From Myxococcus xanthus (GTDB lineage: Bacteria > Myxococcota > Myxococcia > Myxococcales > Myxococcaceae), in NCBI RefSeq assembly GCF_900106535.1, contig NZ_FNOH01000013.1, positions 124,001 through 188,000 on the forward strand: a DNA stretch of 64,000 nt, read 5' to 3'. The translations under genes were made by a program, and so were the position numbers. Position 1 is the first letter of the stretch. Each line of letters begins with the position of its first letter. Under the pieces are notes generated by a model, which saw only the letters and a program-made list of their open reading frames with translations, had not been told where the DNA came from and did not search any database. Below, piece by piece: positions 45,268 through 55,460 of the stretch.

Positions 45268-45311
45268 GGGTGGGTCGGACTTCGATGCAGCGGGCGAGTG
45301 GAGGCGAGGGG

Positions 45312-46973
<1,662 letters not shown>

Positions 46974-46998
46974 GTGAGCCGTAACCGTCGCTTGCACT

Positions 46999-47026
46999 GT
47001 CCCCGCGGTCTCGCTATCGCGGGGAC
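46999..47026. promoter_or_regulatory. hairpin directly abutting a start codon
   Basis: GTCCCCGCG (46999-47007) pairs with CGCGGGGAC (47018-47026), a perfect 9-bp stem, and the ATG of the next gene begins at 47027. The stem includes the GGGGA that would act as ribosome site. It may serve as a terminator for the upstream gene, a translation-control hairpin, or both. There is no T-tract. Confidence 0.5.
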
Positions 47027-48340
47027 ATGACGCCTCCTCTCGTCCTCCTGGGGTCTGGGTACACGCTCACGCGGCTCGCCGTGGCGGAGGCCCGCGCCGG
47101 GCGCGACGTGCTGGCGGCCACGCGCGACGCCGCGCGCCGCGCCGAGCTGGAGCGCGCCGGAGCCCGCGTCACCGACCTGGAAGACGCGCTGACGCGCACG
47201 GCGGGGGCTCACGTCGTCGTCTCGGTGCCGCCCGACGCGGGGTTGGACACGCGCATCGCCTCGGCGCTGGCCGGCCAGGTTCCAGCGCGGCTCGTCTACT
47301 TGTCCTCCACCGGCGTCTATGGCCGCGCGCGGGGCCACGTGGACGAGGACACCCCGGTGGAGCTGTCCACGCCGTCGTCGCGCGAGCGCATCGAGGCGGA
47401 GTCGCGCTACCTCCCGCTGGGCGCCATGGTGATGCGCATCGCCGGCATCTACGGGCCCGGGCGCGGCATTCACACGCGCCTGCTGTCGGGGGCGCTCCGG
47501 CTGCCCGAAGGCGGCGGCGGACGCATCTCCCGCATCTACGTCGATGACCTGGTGGAGTCCATTCGCGTGGTGCTGACGCGCGGCGAGCCCGGCGCCCTGT
47601 ACTGCGTCGCGGATGACCGCTCCGCGCCCTCCGAGGAGCCGGTGGCCTGGCTCAGCCAGCGCCTGGGCGTGCCGATGCCGCCCCGCATTCCCCTGGCGCA
47701 GCTCAATGAGACACTGAGAGGCGACCGCGACATCTCCAACGCGCGCCTGAAGTCGCTGGGCTGGGCACCGCGCTACCCGGACTTCATCTCGGGGTACACG
47801 GCGCTCCTGAAGGCGGAGGGCCACGGCGCCGGACCGACGCAGCTTGTCATCCGCAGGTTGGTGGCGGAGGACGCGGAGGCGTTCAAGGCGCTGCGGCTGC
47901 GGGGGCTGCGGGACAACCCCGAGTCCTTCGCGGCCTCGGTGGAGGAGGATTCGGCGCTGTCCCTGGAGGCCGTGCGTGGCTGGCTGGTGGGGGCGTCCCA
48001 GTGTGTCCTGGGTGCCTTTGACGGTGGGCAGCTCGTGGGCGCGTTGGGGCTGAATCGCGAGTCCCGGGCCCGGCTGGCGCACAAGGCGATGGTGTGGGGC
48101 ATGTACGTGGCGCCGGAGGTCCGCTCGCGGGGCGTGGGCCGACGGCTGCTGACGGCGCTCATCGACGAGGCGCGGAAGATGGGCGGCCTCAAGTGCCTGC
48201 TGCTCGCGGTCTCGGTGGGGAACGCGCCCGCGCACGCGCTGTACCGCTCGCTGGGGTTCCGGACCTATGGCGTGGAGCCCAACGCGCTGAAGGTGGGGGA
48301 GACGTTCCTCGACGAGGAGTTGATGGTCCTCACCCTGTGA
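47027..48340 (+). CDS. fusion of NAD-dependent epimerase/dehydratase and GNAT acetyltransferase
   Basis: The 437-residue protein has an N-terminal NAD(P)-binding epimerase-like domain at about 1-270: VLLGSGYTLTRLAVAEARAG, VVSVPPDAGLDTRIASALAG, LSSTGVYGRARGHVDED, MRIAGIYGPGRGIHTRLLSG. Dinucleotide binding is suggested by GSGYT. A GNAT domain follows at about 275-437: IRRLVAEDAEAFKALRLRGL, GMYVAPEVRSRGVGRRLLTA (acetyl-CoA loop RSRGVGRRLL) and ALYRSLGFRTYG. The two domains are in one frame with no sign of a stop, so the fusion looks real. The catalytic Tyr of classical epimerases (YxxxK) is not present, so the first domain may be an atypical reductase. Confidence 0.85.
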   Translation: MTPPLVLLGSGYTLTRLAVAEARAGRDVLAATRDAARRAELERAGARVTDLEDALTRTAGAHVVVSVPPDAGLDTRIASALAGQVPARLVYLSSTGVYGRARGHVDEDTPVELSTPSSRERIEAESRYLPLGAMVMRIAGIYGPGRGIHTRLLSGALRLPEGGGGRISRIYVDDLVESIRVVLTRGEPGALYCVADDRSAPSEEPVAWLSQRLGVPMPPRIPLAQLNETLRGDRDISNARLKSLGWAPRYPDFISGYTALLKAEGHGAGPTQLVIRRLVAEDAEAFKALRLRGLRDNPESFAASVEEDSALSLEAVRGWLVGASQCVLGAFDGGQLVGALGLNRESRARLAHKAMVWGMYVAPEVRSRGVGRRLLTALIDEARKMGGLKCLLLAVSVGNAPAHALYRSLGFRTYGVEPNALKVGETFLDEELMVLTL

Positions 48341-48453
48341 GCCGAGCCGGGTGACAGATTCTTGAGGGGCTGGTGTTCCAGGAGACGCGCGAGGCCGGAG
48401 GCGGCAGGACACGGGAACCGAGGGCTTTTCGCCGCGCTGGAGACGCACTGCGC

Positions 48454-49263
48454 ATGGCACCTGGCACCCCTGACTGGCTTCTGGAGCGAATCATCCTGCG
48501 CGAACTGCCGCCAGAGGCGCTGTCCGCCGCGCGAGCCCGGCTCGAGCGTGAGCCCGGTGGCGCCGCGAGGCTGGCCCGGCTGGAAGCGGACTCCCGCCAG
48601 ACACTGGCGCGTCATCCGCCCGCCGAAGTCGCCGCCGAGGTGGCCCGGCGCGAGCACGAGTCCCAGGTCCGCACGGAGACGGCACGGCGCGGCAACTCGC
48701 AAGGGTGGCATGGGCTGTCACTCAGCGTCCCCGTGGCCGCCTCGCTGGCGCTGCTCTTCATGTCCGCGCCGGAGGAGCAGCCGGAGCCGTCCAATTCACC
48801 GGTGCCGCTCATCGTGATGCTGGACACCGTGCGCATCAAGGGTGGGCCGCGCCTGCGGGTCCACCGGCAGGGCGCGGGCGAGCCGGAGTTGCTCGGTGAA
48901 CAGGCCCGGGCGCGCCGCGGTGACGTCCTGCAACTCAGCTACGTGTCGGGTGGAAGCCGCCATGGTGTCGTGGTGTCGGTGGATGGGCGCGGCGCCGTGA
49001 CGCTGCACCATCCCTCGATGCTGTCGGGAAGCACGGAGCTGGGCCCCGGCGAGGCGGTGCCGCTGGCCCATGCCTACGAACTCGATGACGCGCCGGACTT
49101 CGAGCGCTTCCTCTTCGTGACGTCCGATGCACCCCTGGAGGTGGCGTCGGTCCTGGAGGCGGCGCGCGCGCTTGCCCGGCGGCCCACCGACGCGCGCACC
49201 CTGCCGCTGCCACTTCCGGATACCCTGGGCCAGACGTCCTTCACGTTGGAAAAGGTGCGGTGA
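48454..49263 (+). CDS. DUF4384-like membrane protein, partner of the downstream caspase-like gene
   Basis: The 269-residue protein starts with a cytoplasmic helical segment (DWLLERIILRELPPEALSAA), reminiscent of anti-sigma factors but lacking a zinc motif. One membrane span follows (LSLSVPVAASLALLFMSA), then an extracytoplasmic domain with VPLIVMLDTVRIKGGPRLRV, GDVLQLSYVSGGSRHGVVVS and APDFERFLFVTSDAPLEV. The extracytoplasmic part fits the DUF4384 pattern. I chose ATG 48454. The stop (TGA 49261-49263) overlaps the ATG of the caspase-like gene, so the two are translationally coupled. No sigma-factor gene is adjacent. Confidence 0.7.
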   Translation: MAPGTPDWLLERIILRELPPEALSAARARLEREPGGAARLARLEADSRQTLARHPPAEVAAEVARREHESQVRTETARRGNSQGWHGLSLSVPVAASLALLFMSAPEEQPEPSNSPVPLIVMLDTVRIKGGPRLRVHRQGAGEPELLGEQARARRGDVLQLSYVSGGSRHGVVVSVDGRGAVTLHHPSMLSGSTELGPGEAVPLAHAYELDDAPDFERFLFVTSDAPLEVASVLEAARALARRPTDARTLPLPLPDTLGQTSFTLEKVR

Positions 49264-51518
49264 TGACGCGGTCCCTCCTGTTTTCGCTCCTGCTCGTGCC
49301 CGCCCTGGCCGCCGCGGCTCCCTCGGCCTCGGCGCCGCAGGCGTCGGTGCGCCGCTTCGCGCTGCTGGTGGGCGTCAACGACGGTGGCGAGGGACGGGCC
49401 CGGCTCCGGTACGCCGTCACGGATGCGCGCTCGTTCGGCGACGTGCTGGAGGAACTCGGAGGGGTGCAGCCGCAGGACAAGCTGCTGCTGATGGAGGGCG
49501 ACCGCGCGGCGCTGGAGTCCGCCCTGGTCCGCTTCAAGGCGATGCTGGCGGCGGCGACCACGCCGGGCACGCGCATCGAGGCGCTCGTCTACTATTCGGG
49601 CCACTCCGACGAGCAGGGGCTGCTCCTCCAGAAGGATCGCTTCGGCTACCGCGAGCTGCGCAAGGCGCTGGAGTCGCTTCCCGCCGACGTGCGCATCGCC
49701 ATCCTGGACTCGTGCGCGTCCGGCACGCTGGCCCGCCAGAAGGGCGGCGTGCGGCGTCCGGCCTTCATGGTGGATGCGTCCTCCGCGGTGCGAGGCCATG
49801 CCATCCTCACGTCGTCTTCCGAGGATGAGGTGTCCCAGGAGTCCGACCGCATCGGCGGCTCGTTCTTCACCCACAACCTGGTGTCCGGCCTGCGCGGCGC
49901 GGCGGACGTCTCAGGGGATGGCCGGGTGACGCTGCACGAGGCCTACCAGTTCGCCTTCCACGAGACGCTGGCCCGCACGGAAGAGACGCGGGCCGGGGCG
50001 CAGCACCCCGCGTATGACATCGAGCTGGCGGGCACGGGCGACCTGGTGATGACGGACCTGCGCTCCACCGCCGCGGTGCTCGTCCTGGGGGACCTGGTGG
50101 ACGGGCGGCTCTACGTCCGTGACTCCCAGGGACGCCTGGTGGTGGAGCTGAAGAAGTACGCGGGCCGCACCACCGAGCTGGGGCTGCAGAAGGGCCGTTA
50201 CTCGGTGATGCGCAAGGTGCTGGACCAGACCTCGCAGGCGGAGTTCGAGCTGGGGGAGGGCGGCCGGACGGTGCTGGCGGCCTCCGCCTTCCGCGCGGTG
50301 CAGGGGGAGCTGACGGCCATGCGCGGCGGTGGGCCCCTGCCGGCGAGTCTCTCGTCGGGCGCCGGTGCCGGCGTGGCGGAAGTCGCCGCGGCGGGCAGCG
50401 GGCACCGCTCGCGCTTCTTCAACGTGGGCCTGTTCCCCGGCCTCCAGACGAATGACCTGATGAACGCCGGCGAGCCCGTGGACAACCATCTCTCCATGTC
50501 CATGGGCGTGTCCCGCATGGCGCGGCTGGACGGCGTGGCAATGGCCCTGGGCGCGAACGTGGCCACGGACAGGGTGGACGGGTTGCAGCTGGCCCTGGGC
50601 GCCAACGTGGTGCGGGGCGACATGTCGGGCACGCAGCTGGCCGTGGGCGGCAACTGGGCGCACGGAAAGGCGGAGGGCATCCAGGCCGCGGTCGGGCTCA
50701 ATGTGGCGCGGTCCAGCGGCTCGCTCGGGCAGCTGGCGGTGGGTGCCAATGTGTCCGGCACGTCGCTGGTGGGAGCGCAATTGGCCGTGGGCGGCAACTG
50801 GACGGCGGGGAACGTCGACGGTGTGCAGGGTGCGGTGGCGTTCAACCACACGCGGGACCGGATGGCGGGCCTCCAGGTGGCCGTGGGCCTGAACTGGGCG
50901 GCGGAGGCCCGGGGCGCGCAGCTGTCCCTCGTCAATGTGGGCGGTGACGTGAAGGGCGCGCAGGTGGGGATTGTCAACGTGGCGGGGCGGATGAGCGGCC
51001 TCCAGCTCGGGCTCGTGAACGTGTCGCGGGAGCTGGATTCCGGTGTGCCGGTGGGCCTGGTGAGCATCGCGCGCAACGGCCAGTTCCACGTCGAGGCCTT
51101 CGGCAATGACTTCAACTACGCCAACACCGCCATCAAGGTGGGCAGCCGCTACCTCTACACGACGCTCGTGTTGGGCATGGGCACCATGGAGGGCGCGCGT
51201 GGCCCCAGCCACTGGTCGCTGGGCCTGGGGCTCGGCGCGCACATCCCAATCTCCGAGCGCTTCTTCCTGGACGTGGACGCGGTGACGAACACCCTCTATG
51301 GCTGGAATCTGTCCTTTGAAGGCGACCGCCGCCTGCACCAGCTCCGGCTGGTGGCGGGGTTCCAGGTGGCGCGGAACCTGGCCATCATCGGCGGGCCCAC
51401 GCTCAACGTGTTGCATGACTCGAACGGCGAGCCCGTGTCGAACCTGAGCCGTCTGTCGAACCTGGACGCAGGGGGCGTGCTCCTGTGGCCCGGTGTACAG
51501 GTGGGCCTGCGCATCTGA
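49263..51518 (+). CDS. secreted caspase-fold (C14) protease with a C-terminal repeat region
   Basis: The 751-residue protein has a signal peptide (MTRSLLFSLLLVPALAAAAP), then a caspase/metacaspase-type domain: RRFALLVGVNDGGEGRARLR, YYSGHSDEQGLLL (His about 114) and ILDSCASGTLARQ (Cys about 151). The catalytic His-Cys pair is intact. From about residue 420 to 590 there are about 11 imperfect repeats of 14-16 residues with the pattern G-x-Q-L-A-h-G-x-N, e.g. DGLQLALGANVVRGDM, SGTQLAVGGNWAHGKA, VGAQLAVGGNWTAGNV. The end (GVLLWPGVQVGLRI) is barrel-like. The protein may be a periplasmic or surface protease; nothing identifies its substrate. Confidence 0.88.
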   Translation: MTRSLLFSLLLVPALAAAAPSASAPQASVRRFALLVGVNDGGEGRARLRYAVTDARSFGDVLEELGGVQPQDKLLLMEGDRAALESALVRFKAMLAAATTPGTRIEALVYYSGHSDEQGLLLQKDRFGYRELRKALESLPADVRIAILDSCASGTLARQKGGVRRPAFMVDASSAVRGHAILTSSSEDEVSQESDRIGGSFFTHNLVSGLRGAADVSGDGRVTLHEAYQFAFHETLARTEETRAGAQHPAYDIELAGTGDLVMTDLRSTAAVLVLGDLVDGRLYVRDSQGRLVVELKKYAGRTTELGLQKGRYSVMRKVLDQTSQAEFELGEGGRTVLAASAFRAVQGELTAMRGGGPLPASLSSGAGAGVAEVAAAGSGHRSRFFNVGLFPGLQTNDLMNAGEPVDNHLSMSMGVSRMARLDGVAMALGANVATDRVDGLQLALGANVVRGDMSGTQLAVGGNWAHGKAEGIQAAVGLNVARSSGSLGQLAVGANVSGTSLVGAQLAVGGNWTAGNVDGVQGAVAFNHTRDRMAGLQVAVGLNWAAEARGAQLSLVNVGGDVKGAQVGIVNVAGRMSGLQLGLVNVSRELDSGVPVGLVSIARNGQFHVEAFGNDFNYANTAIKVGSRYLYTTLVLGMGTMEGARGPSHWSLGLGLGAHIPISERFFLDVDAVTNTLYGWNLSFEGDRRLHQLRLVAGFQVARNLAIIGGPTLNVLHDSNGEPVSNLSRLSNLDAGGVLLWPGVQVGLRI

Positions 51519-51654
51519 AGTAAGGACCAATGGCTCCCATCAGCGGGACGAAAGCGTGCCTGGGAATGACGTCTTTCCATGGGGACTTCCCCGGTGAGAG
51601 GCTGACCCTCCGGCCCAGAATCGCGGCCGGTGTCACCCTTGAGCTGGGGGAGAG

Positions 51655-52221
51655 ATGTCCAAGTTGCTGTTCGCGGCCTTCAATGACGGCGTGAGCTTGT
51701 CCATGGCGGGCAACCATGAGGCGGCCATCCTCGCTTTCGACAAGGTGCTCGCCGTGGACCCCAAGCACGTCCCGGCGCTCACCGCGAAGGGGGCGTCACT
51801 GGCCACGCTGGAGCGCTTCGAGGAGGCGCTGCGCTGCTTCGAGCGCGCCATCGAAGTGGACCCCACCGAGGCCGAGGCCCACCGCGACGCGGCCCTCTGC
51901 CAGTTGGAGCTGGGGGAGCCGGAGGCCGCCGCGCAGCTGCTCCAGCGCGCCACGCAGCTCAACCCCACGCCGGGCTACCGCGAGTCCGCCGCCGTTCAAA
52001 TCTACACCCTGGGCAACGCGCTGCTGACGCGGGGCTCCCGTCGCCCGGACAAGGCCCGCTACCGCCAGGCCCGCCATGTCTTCGAACTGGCGCTGACGCT
52101 GTCTCCTGGTTCCGCCGAGTGCGCCCGGGCCCTGGCAGACGTGTGGGAGCACCTGGGCGACCCCGTTCAGAGAGACCACTACGCCCAGCTCGCCACCCGG
52201 CTCCGCCCCGTGCCGGCCTAG
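51655..52221 (+). CDS. TPR-repeat protein
   Basis: The 188-residue protein consists of tetratricopeptide-like helix pairs: LFAAFNDGVSLSMAGNHEAA, ILAFDKVLAVDPKHVPALTA, LERFEEALRCFERAIEVDPT, DAALCQLELGEPEAAAQLLQ and ARHVFELALTLSPGSAECAR. TPRs mediate protein interactions. No signal peptide is seen; partners are unknown. GGGGGAGAG upstream of ATG 51655 is a good ribosome site. Confidence 0.87.
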   Translation: MSKLLFAAFNDGVSLSMAGNHEAAILAFDKVLAVDPKHVPALTAKGASLATLERFEEALRCFERAIEVDPTEAEAHRDAALCQLELGEPEAAAQLLQRATQLNPTPGYRESAAVQIYTLGNALLTRGSRRPDKARYRQARHVFELALTLSPGSAECARALADVWEHLGDPVQRDHYAQLATRLRPVPA

Positions 52222-52331
52222 CAGTCGGCCCGCCGGGGCCTGGATGGGACGCAGCCCCCTTCCGGTTTCAAGTCCGGACGCGGCAAAGCGGTTCGAAGTG
52301 TTACATCTGCCGCGGCCTTTTTCCGCAATAG

Positions 52332-52350
52332 TTCACGCAATTCGCGTGAA
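52332..52350. promoter_or_regulatory. 19-bp dyad upstream of the DAHP synthase gene
   Basis: TTCACGC (52332-52338) and GCGTGAA (52344-52350) form a perfect 7-bp inverted repeat with a 5-bp centre, 30 bp before the start codon. It could be an operator for aromatic-amino-acid control; no known regulator is recognised. Confidence 0.45.
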
Positions 52351-52380
52351 GTACGACAACGCCGCCCGGGAGAACTGAAG

Positions 52381-53499
52381 ATGATCGTCATGCTCGAGCC
52401 GGACTCGCCTGAGTCCGTGGTGTCCGCCGTCCTCCAGGTTGCTTCCCAGTACAAGGGAGTGACGCCGCGGACGCACGTCATCGGTGGCTCCGAGTACACG
52501 ATTACGGAGGTCTACCTGCTGGGTTCCACCGCGCAGGTGCCCGTGGAGCCCTTCGAGCAGATTCCCGGCGTGCGGCAGGTGGTGCGCGTGTCGCAGAAGT
52601 ACCGCGTCATCGGGCGGCACAAGGGCCAGCGGACGTCCGCCGGCTTCGAGTACAACGGCGTCACCTTCGACGAGCGCTCCGTGAATGTGTTCGCTGGCCT
52701 GTGTGCCGTGGACAACCCGGAGAACGTGGACACGATGATGGCGGCGCTTGCTCGCTTGGGCATCCGCACCACGCGCATGGGCGCCTACAAGCCCCGCACC
52801 AACCCCTACGAGTTCCAGGGCCTGGGCGCCGCCTGCCTGCCCTGGGTGTTCGAATCCGCGGGCAAGCACGGCATCAAGGTCATCGCGATGGAGGTGACGC
52901 ACCCGCGTCACATCGACGAGATTCGCGACGCGCTCGAGCGCTCCGGCAACGCCACGGGCGTCATGCTCCAGGTGGGCACGCGCAACGCGCAGAACTTCGA
53001 GCTGCTCAAGAGCATTGGCCAGCAGCGTGTCTTCCCGGTGCTCTTCAAGCGCGGCATGGGCATCACCCTGGAGGAGTCGCTCAACGCGTGTGAGTACGTG
53101 GCGAGCGAGGGCAATCCGAAAATCATCTTCTGCCTCCGCGGCGTGAAGACGCACCTGGGTGACCCGCACCGCAACATGGTGGACTTCGCCCACGTGCCCG
53201 TGGTGCGCCGGCTGACGCGCCTGCCGGTGTGCGTGGACCCGTCGCACGCCATTGGCCAGGCCGCGCCGCCGCCGGACGGACTGCCGGACATCTTCCACGC
53301 CATTGGCCAGGGGCTCATCGCGGGCGCGTCCATGGTGCTGGTGGACTTCCACCCGCACCCGGAGGCCGCCCTGTGTGACGGCCCCCAGGCCCTGCGCATG
53401 GAGCAGCTCCCCGCACTGCAGCGCTACGTCCAACTGGTGCGCTCCGCGTACGAGACGGCCGTGCAGAGCGGCGACGGGCTCCAGGCCACCGGCGCCTGA
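52381..53499 (+). CDS. aroF: 3-deoxy-7-phosphoheptulonate (DAHP) synthase, class I beta, diverged
   Basis: The 372-residue protein makes DAHP from phosphoenolpyruvate and erythrose 4-phosphate, the first step of aromatic biosynthesis. An N-terminal FL/ACT-like domain of about 95 residues precedes the barrel. Barrel motifs: MGAYKPRTNPYEFQGLG, VGTRNAQNFELLKSIG, FPVLFKRGMGITLEESL, DPSHAIGQAA, and a metal Cys in FAGLCAVDNPENVD. Two sites differ from typical type I-beta enzymes: GPCSVE reads GLCAVD, and CERG reads CLRG. It remains a likely enzyme, since the KR, H and DPSH residues persist, but a changed specificity or regulatory role cannot be excluded. It converges on two prephenate dehydratase genes. 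Confidence 0.82.
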   Translation: MIVMLEPDSPESVVSAVLQVASQYKGVTPRTHVIGGSEYTITEVYLLGSTAQVPVEPFEQIPGVRQVVRVSQKYRVIGRHKGQRTSAGFEYNGVTFDERSVNVFAGLCAVDNPENVDTMMAALARLGIRTTRMGAYKPRTNPYEFQGLGAACLPWVFESAGKHGIKVIAMEVTHPRHIDEIRDALERSGNATGVMLQVGTRNAQNFELLKSIGQQRVFPVLFKRGMGITLEESLNACEYVASEGNPKIIFCLRGVKTHLGDPHRNMVDFAHVPVVRRLTRLPVCVDPSHAIGQAAPPPDGLPDIFHAIGQGLIAGASMVLVDFHPHPEAALCDGPQALRMEQLPALQRYVQLVRSAYETAVQSGDGLQATGA

Positions 53500-53506
53500 G
53501 CGAGCC

Positions 53507-54328
53507 TCACACCACGCCGTAGCTTCCGAGCACCCGCAGGGTGACGCAGGCGGCCTGGGCCGCGGCCACCGCCTCGCGTACCCGCGGGTCCTCCAGCGCG
53601 CCGTCCACGTCCAGGCACCACACGTACTCCCAGGCGCGGCGCTGCGGCCGGGACTCCAGCCGCGCCACGTTGAGGCCGCGCGAGGAGAAGGCGCTCATCA
53701 CGCGGAACAGCGCGCCCGGCCCGTTCTCCACGGTGAAGGCCAGCGCCGTTTTCCGCCGCGTCCACGTCCGTTCGGGCGCGGTCCCCAGGGCGATGAAGCG
53801 CGTGAAGTTGTCCGGCGAGTCCTCCACGCCTTCCTCCAGCACGGCCAGCCCGTACAGGTCCGCGGACATGCGGCTGGCGATGGCGGCCGTGTGCGGAGGC
53901 TTCTCCTCCGCCACCTTTCGCGCGGCGATGGCGGTGTTCGCCTCCGGCAGCGGTGAGATGCCCCGCCGTCGCAGGTAGCCCGCGCATTGCGCCAGGGCCT
54001 GCGGGTGGGAGAGGGCCTGCTGGACGTCGTCCAGTGACAGGCCCGGTGGGGCCAGCAGGCAGTGGCGGATGCGCAGGGACAGCTCGCCCGTCGCCGGCAC
54101 GTCATGCTCCAGCAGCAGGTCCACCGTCTCCGCCACGGGCCCGCCCAGCGAGCTCTCCACCGGCACCACGCCGCCGTGCACGCGGCCTTCGGCCACGGCT
54201 TCGAAGACGGCGCGGAAGGTGAGGCAGGGGACGGCCTCCACGTCGGCGCCATGCAGCGCGCGCAGGGCCTCTTCTCCGTAGGCGCCAGGCTCGCCCTGGA
54301 AGGCGATGCGACGCGGCGACTCAGGCAT
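53507..54328 (-). CDS. pheA: prephenate dehydratase (monofunctional, with ACT domain)
   Basis: The 273-residue protein converts prephenate to phenylpyruvate, the phenylalanine branch. Two-lobed catalytic domain: RIAFQGEPGAYGEEALRALH, VVPVESSLGGPVAETVDLLL, HPQALAQCAGYLRRRGISPL and TAAIASRMSADLYGLAVLEE; catalytic Thr region DSPDNFTRFIALG. The ACT domain (KTALAFTVENGPGALFRVMS, LNVARLESRPQRRAWEYVW) binds phenylalanine for feedback control. ATG 54328 gives MPESPRR. The gene overlaps the next one (54321) by 8 bp. Confidence 0.9.
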   Translation of the reverse strand: MPESPRRIAFQGEPGAYGEEALRALHGADVEAVPCLTFRAVFEAVAEGRVHGGVVPVESSLGGPVAETVDLLLEHDVPATGELSLRIRHCLLAPPGLSLDDVQQALSHPQALAQCAGYLRRRGISPLPEANTAIAARKVAEEKPPHTAAIASRMSADLYGLAVLEEGVEDSPDNFTRFIALGTAPERTWTRRKTALAFTVENGPGALFRVMSAFSSRGLNVARLESRPQRRAWEYVWCLDVDGALEDPRVREAVAAAQAACVTLRVLGSYGVV

Positions 54329-55460
54329 GAGGCGACTCCGCGCGCGCATACGTCCCCAGCACGCGCAGCGACGAGGTGAGCGGACGGATGTCGTCGAGCG
54401 CCGCCGTCACCGCTGCGGAGGCGGCGTGGCCCTCCACGTCCAGGTAGAAGCGGTACTGCCACGGCTGCCCCGGGATGGGGCGCGACTCCAGCTTGCTCAG
54501 GTTCACGCCGCGCAGGGTGAGCCGCTGGAGCATCTCTCCCAACGTGCCGGGCTTGTGCTCCAGCACCACCAGCAGGGACGTCTTGCACGGCACGCCGGGC
54601 GCCAGGGGCGAGGCCTCACGGCCCACCTCCACGAAGCGCGTGTAGTCGAAGGCCGGCTGCAAATCGCCCGCGAGCACCTCCAGGCCGAAGCGCTGCGCCG
54701 CCGTCTCGCTGGCGATGGCCGCCACCGACGCGTCGTTGCGCTCGCGGACCTTCTGCGCCGCGCCGCCGGTGTCCACGTCCGGCACCGCGCGGGCCCAGGG
54801 CACCTTCTCCCGGAGGAACGTCTCGCACTGCGCCAGCGCCTGCGGATGAGACAGCACCTCCCGCAGGCCTTCCAGCTTCGCGCCCGGCAGGCCCAGCAGG
54901 CGGTGGTCCACCTGGCTGACCAGCTCTGCGGTGATGACCACGCCGCCCTCGGCGAGCAGGTCATACGTCTCGTTCATGCTGCCCGCGGTGGTGTTCTCGA
55001 TGGGCAGCAGCACCAGGTCCTGCTCGCCGCGGCGGAGCGCCTCCACGGCCTCTCGCGCATGGTCGAAGCCGGACAGCAGCACGCCGCCCGCGCGGTGCCC
55101 ATAGCGGCGGCGCGCGGCCAGGTGGCTGTAGGAGCCCTCCACGCCGGGGTAGGCCACGCGCAGGGGCGTGGTGTCCAGGCGGGTGACGAGCTCGTGTTGC
55201 CGAGCCACGGACATGTCGATGAAGAGCCGCCAGATGCGCTCCACCTCGTGCGGGTCCAGGCCGTGCTCCGCGGCGCGGGTGCGGATGCGGCGCAGGAGCA
55301 GGTCCTCGCGGCGCTGGTCCCGGAAGGGCGCGGCGGCGGCCAGCTTCGCCCGGGCGACGTCGTCCGCCAGCGCCATCCGGCGGCGGAGGGCATCGAGGAT
55401 CTCCTCGTCGATGCGCTCGATGGAGGTCCGGATGAGGTCGAGGTCGGGGAGGGTGGTCAT
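54321..55460 (-). CDS. bifunctional chorismate mutase / prephenate dehydratase (P-protein)
   Basis: The 379-residue protein has an AroQ-type chorismate mutase at about 1-90 (LIRTSIERIDEEILDALRRR, RREDLLLRRIRTRAAEHGLD). The prephenate dehydratase domain follows (VAYPGVEGSYSHLAARRRYG, VLLPIENTTAGSMNETYDLL, HPQALAQCETFLREKVPWAR, FDYTRFVEVG), then ACT (KTSLLVVLEHKPGTLGEMLQ, LSKLESRPIPGQPWQYRFYL). ATG 55460 overlaps the stop of the acetyltransferase gene. It is a paralog of the shorter prephenate dehydratase next to it; having both in one operon is unusual. Confidence 0.9.
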   Translation of the reverse strand: MTTLPDLDLIRTSIERIDEEILDALRRRMALADDVARAKLAAAAPFRDQRREDLLLRRIRTRAAEHGLDPHEVERIWRLFIDMSVARQHELVTRLDTTPLRVAYPGVEGSYSHLAARRRYGHRAGGVLLSGFDHAREAVEALRRGEQDLVLLPIENTTAGSMNETYDLLAEGGVVITAELVSQVDHRLLGLPGAKLEGLREVLSHPQALAQCETFLREKVPWARAVPDVDTGGAAQKVRERNDASVAAIASETAAQRFGLEVLAGDLQPAFDYTRFVEVGREASPLAPGVPCKTSLLVVLEHKPGTLGEMLQRLTLRGVNLSKLESRPIPGQPWQYRFYLDVEGHAASAAVTAALDDIRPLTSSLRVLGTYARAESPHA

